From an uncultured Desulfurellaceae bacterium (GTDB taxonomy: Bacteria; Campylobacterota_A; Desulfurellia; Desulfurellales; Hippeaceae): 9,309 bases of DNA. Every line of letters starts with the position of its first letter. The first letter of the stretch is position 1. The notes beneath the pieces are model-generated. The model was not told where the DNA came from. It ran no database searches and worked only from the letters and a program-made list of their open reading frames with translations. The position numbers and the translations under genes are program-made. The stretch is from NCBI GenBank assembly GCA_913056505.1, contig CAJXLZ010000030.1, positions 1-9,309 on the forward strand, written 5' to 3'. Shown here in pieces: positions 5,417 through 9,309 of this stretch.

Positions 5417-6775
5417 TTTACCAACACAAAAATTTCTAAACATAACATCCAGCATATCCTCTGTTGTAATCTTGCCTATTATCTCATCAAGTATATCAAT
5501 TAGTCCCGTTATTTCCACAGAAATTAGTGCCGGATCAATATCGCCTTTTATGTCATTCAATAGATCTTTACACAATTTCATACCCTGCTTTAATATGGTA
5601 ATCTGAGAAGCATTCATAGAAACAATATCACTATCAGCTATGTTGCCTATAGCAATTTCTTCCAATTCATTAGCCAACTCTTCCAATCCGTAGCCTGTCT
5701 TGCATGAGATTTGAATTTGCCTCTTAAAAGGTATAATACCCTTATTAAATAGGCCGCTTTTTTTATCGTATTTATTTAATATAGCAATAACTCTGTTTGA
5801 GTTTTTTTGAAGCCTGTTAATAATATCGTAATCTTCCTCATTTAGCTGAGAAGAGAGATCAAATAGTGCTAAAATAATATCCGATTTTTTAATCGCATCA
5901 ACTGTTCGCTCTATACCTAAATTTTCTATTACATCATCTGACGATTTTCTTATTCCGGCAGTATCGAGCAGTGTGAAAGGTATACCTTTGATAGTTATCT
6001 GTTCTGACACCACATCTCTTGTTGTTCCGGGAATATCCGTTACAATGGATCTATCTATTCCTATAATCTTATTTAAAAGACTCGATTTACCAACATTGGG
6101 CTTACCCACAATAGAGATTTTCATGCCATCAAAAAGGCTCTTACCTGACTGTGAGGCACGTAGTATAGATGATAATCGCTCATAGATATTATTAACCATA
6201 CTTAAACGTTTTTCCTTTGAAAAATCGCTCAACTCTTCATCTACATAATCTATATTAACCTCATTTTCAGCCAATAGTAGCAAAATATCCTTTCTAATCT
6301 CTCCTATTTCATTCGAGAAATTCCCCTTTAGTTGAAGCTGTGCAATATGTAGTGCTCTTGAGCTCTTTGCAGAAATAACTTTTGCCACAGCTTCGGCTTG
6401 CGAAAGATCCATCTTCCCATTTAAGAATGCCCTTTTTGTAAATTCACCAGGTCGAGCCATCCTAGCCCCATTGTTTAGAACTATCTGCAAAACAGCGTTT
6501 GAAACCATTAACCCACCATGGCAGCTTATCTCAAAGGAATCCTCACCTGTATATGAATGGGGAGAGCGAAATATAGACACAAGCACCTCATCTACTATAG
6601 ATCCATTTTCATCAAGAATATGCCCGTAATATATTCTCTTATCTTCAAAATTTATCTTTTTTCTGCTGAAAATCTTTTTTAATATATCATAGCACCCGTA
6701 GCCAGAAACCCTTATGACAGCTATGGCGGATTCTACATATCCTGTAGCAATAGCTGCGATAATATCATCATGCAT
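5414..6775 (-). CDS. mnmE: tRNA uridine-5-carboxymethylaminomethyl(34) synthesis GTPase MnmE (TrmE)
   Basis: This 453-residue potassium-dependent GTPase is the expected length. It works as a complex with MnmG on wobble uridine 34. The N-terminal domain has the formyl-tetrahydrofolate binding region with FEISCHGG at 81-88 and RPGEFTKRAFLNGKMDLSQAEAV at about 108-130 (continuous in the protein, given here by its key residues). The G domain shows G1 GKPNVGKS (224-231), the TTRD G2 motif (251-254), DTAG (271-274), NKYD (334-337) and SCKTG (357-361). The C-terminus ends FCVGK with the conserved Cys at 450. The ATG at 6775 overlaps the yidC stop by eight bases, with only a modest GAG-type ribosome binding site. 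jag/khpB, often found between yidC and mnmE, is absent here. Confidence 0.98.
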   Translation of the reverse strand: MHDDIIAAIATGYVESAIAVIRVSGYGCYDILKKIFSRKKINFEDKRIYYGHILDENGSIVDEVLVSIFRSPHSYTGEDSFEISCHGGLMVSNAVLQIVLNNGARMARPGEFTKRAFLNGKMDLSQAEAVAKVISAKSSRALHIAQLQLKGNFSNEIGEIRKDILLLLAENEVNIDYVDEELSDFSKEKRLSMVNNIYERLSSILRASQSGKSLFDGMKISIVGKPNVGKSSLLNKIIGIDRSIVTDIPGTTRDVVSEQITIKGIPFTLLDTAGIRKSSDDVIENLGIERTVDAIKKSDIILALFDLSSQLNEEDYDIINRLQKNSNRVIAILNKYDKKSGLFNKGIIPFKRQIQISCKTGYGLEELANELEEIAIGNIADSDIVSMNASQITILKQGMKLCKDLLNDIKGDIDPALISVEITGLIDILDEIIGKITTEDMLDVMFRNFCVGK

Positions 6776-8351
6776 TTTTCTCTTTTGCTTTAAGAATCTT
6801 TGAATCTATAAAGACCTGCTGTATTATAGTCAATATGTTATTTGTTGCCCAATAAATAACAAGTCCAGACGGAAAACTCAAAAACATAACGGTAAAAATT
6901 AGAGGTAGGAATGCCATAATTTTTGCTTGAGACGGATCCATAGTGGTTGGGGTTAATTTCTGCTGAAGATACATAGTAGCGCCCATTATAATAGGCAAAA
7001 TATAGTATGGATCCTTCGCACTTAAATCAACAATCCAAAAATAAAATGGGGCACCCCTTAACTCAATTGCATTTAACAGAACATTATAAAGAGCGAAAAA
7101 TACAGGTATCTGAATAATTACAGGCAAGCATCCACCAAAAGGATTAACTTTGTGCTGTTTATACAACTCCATAGTGGCTTTATTGAGCTGATCTGGCTTA
7201 CCCTTATATCTATTTTTTAGTTCCTTGAGTTTAGGCTGAAGTTTAGACATCTCTTTCATTGATTTAAATGACTTGAAACTTAAAGGATAAAATAGCAGAC
7301 GAATAAAAAATGTCAACACAATAATGGCAAGTCCGTAGTTGCCTAAAATCGAATAAAGCATATTAAGCACATACAACAGCGGTTTACCTATAAAACCAAA
7401 CATACCAAACCTTATAATTCTACTTAAGTGATGATCAACGCTATGCATTATCGGTTTACTTTTAGGACCGCCGAATATTGTAACTGTAGAGGGAGTGACA
7501 AAATTTGCATAAATATAGTGATCTTTATCTGCGTTTGTCGATCCAGCTATAATGCTATTTTTGTTATAAGGTAGAAATGCAAAACAGAAATATTTGCTTT
7601 CAAGCGCTATCCAATTTATATCTCCGCTATCTTGAGGTATTTTTTCATCTTTTTTTATTTTATTTTTTACAAGGGCAACCGCACCCAGATGGGAATATCT
7701 ACCCGCCTCTAAATCGCCAAGATTTGGGCCCGCATAGAGTGAAAATATTTCATTCACTTTTTTGCCATCTCTATAAACATTAATGCTCAAATTCATAGCA
7801 TAGCTGTTATTTTTAAATGTGTACTTTTTTACTATTTTAATATTGCCATCTGTTTTGGTTAAAATCAATGTTCCACTTGGATGTTTTTTGTCTATTTTTA
7901 TATTGCCATTGTTGGCATGGTATATATGACTCTGCTCTAAATTTTCAACATCTTTTGATTGAAATACACTTTCAAGCGTATGATAATTACCCTGTGAATT
8001 TATAAGCTCCACTCGATGTTTATGAAAAACATATTTTTTAAGCATAAGACTCTCTAAAGATCCATCTAAATTTGAAATATGAGCCGTATACTCGTCTGTC
8101 TCAACGGTGATTAACTGTTTTTTCTTATTATAAGCACTTTTAAGCTGCTTATTATGAATGTTCACCGCATTAACACCTTTAAGAATTTTCTGTTTATGGC
8201 TCTCTTTAAGCTGAACTGTGCTATTCTTTACGGCAGGGGCTGTTTTATTTTTACTTGTGTCGCCGTACGGATTGAAAAAGTATGTATAGCCAGCTATTAA
8301 AAGAACTGTAATTAATATTGCAATAATTGCTCTTTTCTCATTATTTTCCAT
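6768..8351 (-). CDS. yidC: Membrane protein insertase YidC (Oxa1 family, Gram-negative type)
   Basis: This 527-residue inner-membrane insertase helps fold proteins and insert them alone or with SecYEG. An uncleaved first transmembrane helix lies at about residues 7-26. A Lys-rich linker follows, then the large periplasmic P1 domain up to about 310. The conserved five-helix core begins near 320. GLAIIVLTFFIRLLFYPLS (about 340-358) carries the groove arginine R351. The cytoplasmic coiled hairpin runs about 360-402. VNPFGGCLPVIIQIPVFFALY starts at 402, and the last helices reach about 517. A P1 domain is typical of diderm bacteria. ATG 8351 has a good AGAGGT ribosome binding site and overlaps yidD by 11 bases, consistent with the known cooperation of the two products. 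The 3' end overlaps mnmE by eight bases. Confidence 0.97.
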   Translation of the reverse strand: MENNEKRAIIAILITVLLIAGYTYFFNPYGDTSKNKTAPAVKNSTVQLKESHKQKILKGVNAVNIHNKQLKSAYNKKKQLITVETDEYTAHISNLDGSLESLMLKKYVFHKHRVELINSQGNYHTLESVFQSKDVENLEQSHIYHANNGNIKIDKKHPSGTLILTKTDGNIKIVKKYTFKNNSYAMNLSINVYRDGKKVNEIFSLYAGPNLGDLEAGRYSHLGAVALVKNKIKKDEKIPQDSGDINWIALESKYFCFAFLPYNKNSIIAGSTNADKDHYIYANFVTPSTVTIFGGPKSKPIMHSVDHHLSRIIRFGMFGFIGKPLLYVLNMLYSILGNYGLAIIVLTFFIRLLFYPLSFKSFKSMKEMSKLQPKLKELKNRYKGKPDQLNKATMELYKQHKVNPFGGCLPVIIQIPVFFALYNVLLNAIELRGAPFYFWIVDLSAKDPYYILPIIMGATMYLQQKLTPTTMDPSQAKIMAFLPLIFTVMFLSFPSGLVIYWATNNILTIIQQVFIDSKILKAKEKNA

Positions 8352-8610
8352 TTTTACCTCTTTTTTTAAAATTTATCAGTGGTTTTTCGGGCGGATCATA
8401 TCCTCCATTAGTCCATGGACCGCATCTCAAAATTCTATAAACCGACATCAGTAGACCTTGAAATGGTCCAAATTTTTTAATGGCTTCTATGGAATAGTTA
8501 GAACATGTTGGATAAAACCTGCACGATCCGGGGAATATTATAGAAACATATCTCTGGTAAAACCTAATACATCCTATAAACAACTTAGAAAATAAACTAC
8601 TTAGTATCAT
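8341..8610 (-). CDS. yidD: Membrane protein insertion efficiency factor YidD
   Basis: This 89-residue member of the YidD (DUF37) family is a peripheral inner-membrane protein thought to assist YidC. An amphipathic, hydrophobic N-terminus (about 3-27) precedes the family signature: PGSCRFYPTCSNYSIEAI at 27-44, then FGPFQGL (47-53) and RILRCGPWTNGGYDPP (59-74). Cysteines at 30, 36 and 63 are the conserved ones. The length is typical. The ATG at 8610 lies within rnpA (14-base overlap), and its 3' end overlaps yidC by 11 bases. No strong ribosome binding site is seen, so translation is probably coupled to rnpA. Confidence 0.95.
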   Translation of the reverse strand: MILSSLFSKLFIGCIRFYQRYVSIIFPGSCRFYPTCSNYSIEAIKKFGPFQGLLMSVYRILRCGPWTNGGYDPPEKPLINFKKRGKNGK

Positions 8611-8926
8611 TTTTGTATACTAATTTCAAAGCCTGTAAAAAATCAGCGTTAATATATTGAAAAGATGAATGAAGAATAGCACTCCTTGCTAATAGAATAA
8701 TATGATAATTACTCTTTAAATATCGCTGGTTAAGTCTGACAATTTCTCTTAAAACCCTTTTTGCCCTGTTACGGGCGACAGCATTGCCTATTTTTTTACT
8801 CGCCACAAACCCAACCTTAAAATCTTTATCGCTTAAAGCAAACAACACAAAACTCTTCCTTACTACTTTAGCCCCTCGGTTATAGATTAAACGAAATTCT
8901 TTGCTACTGAGTGTAGAATATCGCAC
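8597..8926 (-). CDS. rnpA: Ribonuclease P protein component
   Basis: This 109-residue basic protein is the subunit of the tRNA 5'-end processing ribozyme RNase P. The RNR signature is clear at residues 44-61 (KKIGNAVARNRAKRVLRE), preceded by the beta strand DFKVGFVASKK. The N-terminal TLSSKEFRLIYNRG matches the usual RNA-binding helix start. The only canonical start codon is GTG at 8926, two bases after the rpmH stop. The frame stays open for 27 codons further upstream inside rpmH but contains no ATG, GTG or TTG, only an ATT at 8941. No good ribosome binding site precedes the GTG, so translation likely depends on rpmH. The rpmH-rnpA-yidD-yidC order is the standard bacterial arrangement. Confidence 0.95.
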   Translation of the reverse strand: MRYSTLSSKEFRLIYNRGAKVVRKSFVLFALSDKDFKVGFVASKKIGNAVARNRAKRVLREIVRLNQRYLKSNYHIILLARSAILHSSFQYINADFLQALKLVYKNDTK

Positions 8927-8928
8927 TC

Positions 8929-9063
8929 TTAGACGGTCAATCTTTTTCTTCCCTTTGCCCTTCTTGACGACAACACCTTTCGTCCACCTACAGTTTTTAT
9001 TCTTGACCTAAATCCGTGAACGCGCTTTCTCCGCGTGTTGTGCGGCTGATAAGTTCTTTTCAT
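8929..9063 (-). CDS. rpmH: 50S ribosomal protein L34
   Basis: This is a 44-residue, highly basic ribosomal protein. The N-terminus MKRTYQPHNTRRKRVHGFR and the C-terminal GRKVLSSRRAKGRKRLTV are diagnostic for L34, and the length is exactly that of the family (44-46). The start ATG (complement of 9061-9063) has a strong GGAGG ribosome binding site at 9070-9074, six bases upstream, and the stop is TAA at 8931-8929. It is the first gene of the minus-strand operon and is driven by the promoter at 9096-9123. Confidence 0.98.
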   Translation of the reverse strand: MKRTYQPHNTRRKRVHGFRSRIKTVGGRKVLSSRRAKGRKRLTV

Positions 9064-9095
9064 AGCTAACCTCCAAAATTATTCAAAGCAGAAGG

Positions 9096-9123
9096 AGTAT
9101 ACTCAAATTCCTTAAATTTTCAA
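9096..9123 (-). promoter_or_regulatory. Sigma70-type promoter of the rpmH operon
   Basis: Read on the minus strand, TTGAAA (9123-9118) and TATACT (9101-9096) are separated by 16 bases. The expected start is near 9089, leaving a short leader of about 26 bases with the GGAGG site in front of rpmH. Nothing comparable is seen between later genes of the operon, so this may drive all seven. Confidence 0.7.
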
Positions 9124-9234
9124 CATCTATATCCAATTTTATCGCTAAATGCCAAAAAACTAAAACTTTACAACTCACCTTATCTGCTTCAATGAAGATA
9201 AATTAAAACCCGCCGAAAATCTACATATAAAATA

Positions 9235-9263
9235 TTGCGAAAATAACTAAAATGTAATATAAT
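9235..9263 (+). promoter_or_regulatory. Sigma70-type promoter directly before the dnaA-like start
   Basis: TTGCGA at 9235-9240 and a perfect TATAAT at 9258-9263 are 17 bases apart. Transcription would begin at about 9269-9271, within three bases of the ATG at 9272, giving a leaderless or nearly leaderless message. The region is so AT-rich that a chance TATAAT is possible, but the spacing and -35 support it. Confidence 0.55.
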
Positions 9264-9271
9264 TATTTAAT

Positions 9272-9309
9272 ATGATATGGACAAAAATATTAAATATTAT
9301 AAGAGATAA
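9272..9309 (+). CDS. dnaA: Possible N-terminus of chromosomal replication initiator DnaA (partial)
   Basis: Twelve codons are visible before the window ends: MIWTKILNIIRD. An aromatic Trp followed by an amphipathic ILxxI helix is how DnaA domain I usually begins (compare LWxxxLxxI in many DnaA proteins), and dnaA is the most common divergent neighbour of rpmH. No Shine-Dalgarno sequence precedes the ATG, which agrees with the predicted transcription start only 1-3 bases upstream. The call rests on 12 residues plus synteny, so it is tentative. A competing ATG at 9277 gives only a 10-codon peptide ending at 9309. Confidence 0.4.
   Translation, partial: MIWTKILNIIRD

Larger units (their letters stand above)
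9064..9271. other. Divergent intergenic region upstream of rpmH, possible origin-proximal region
   Basis: These 208 bases separate rpmH (minus) from the dnaA-like start (plus). They hold the two divergent promoters and an AT-rich stretch that becomes nearly pure A/T after about 9220. In many bacteria the rpmH-dnaA interval is part of oriC. No TTATCCACA-type DnaA box is visible. The nearest matches are TTATCTTCA (minus strand, 9201-9193, seven of nine) and TTATCGCTA (plus, 9139-9147, six of nine), both too weak to call. The origin assignment is inference from synteny. Confidence 0.35.

Noticed and set aside
9180..9201. TTATC...GATAA inverted arrangement considered as a hairpin or paired DnaA boxes
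   Set aside because: The stem needs a three-base bulge and the boxes match the consensus poorly, so neither can be supported.
9277..9309. Ten-codon reading frame MDKNIKYYKR ending at the window edge
   Set aside because: It is too short, and the overlapping frame from 9272 is open and resembles a DnaA start.

Overview
The window looks like AT-rich bacterial chromosome near a replication origin, carrying the conserved rpmH-rnpA-yidD-yidC-mnmE-mnmG-rsmG block on the minus strand. The cell envelope appears to be Gram-negative: YidC has a large periplasmic domain, and a LOS/LPS-core-type glycosyltransferase is present. A SatP/YaaH acetate transporter and the RnpA N-terminus recall acetate-using relatives of the Campylobacterota such as Desulfurella or Hippea. 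That assignment is a guess from sequence feel and was not tested.

Positions 1-1601 (plus strand) hold the C-terminal end of a MIP18/DUF59-type Fe-S assembly protein. It abuts a family 2 glycosyltransferase that starts at TTG, which in turn overlaps (ATGA) a membrane-anchored NodB-type polysaccharide deacetylase. The three look co-transcribed and end in a weak AT-rich hairpin. Positions 1602-2934 (plus strand) form a small acetate-type locus: a strong sigma70-like promoter, a long U-rich leader, satP with an excellent ribosome binding site, a perfect 12-bp hairpin terminator, then an XRE-cupin regulator.

Positions 2929-9063 (minus strand) form one very compact operon read from right to left. 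Its promoter is at 9096-9123. The order is L34, RNase P protein, YidD, YidC, MnmE, MnmG, RsmG. Genes overlap by 8-29 bases or lie 2 bases apart, except for a 33-base gap between mnmE and mnmG. A perfect 26-bp palindrome centred on the canonical ParB-binding site parS fills most of that gap and runs into the mnmE stop codon. The products serve ribosome assembly, tRNA processing and wobble modification, rRNA methylation and membrane protein insertion. The parA-parB pair that often follows rsmG is not here: rsmG runs tail-to-tail into the XRE-cupin gene with a 6-base overlap.

Positions 9064-9309 hold the divergent upstream region. On the plus strand a good promoter (TTGCGA-17-TATAAT) sits directly in front of an ATG whose 12 visible codons resemble a DnaA N-terminus. 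This would be a leaderless or nearly leaderless dnaA start and would make this the rpmH-dnaA junction. No consensus DnaA box is visible.

The genes belong to known families. I found no convincing new system. The most notable points are the parS without adjacent parAB, the satP/XRE-cupin locus of contrasting base composition, and the probable leaderless dnaA.
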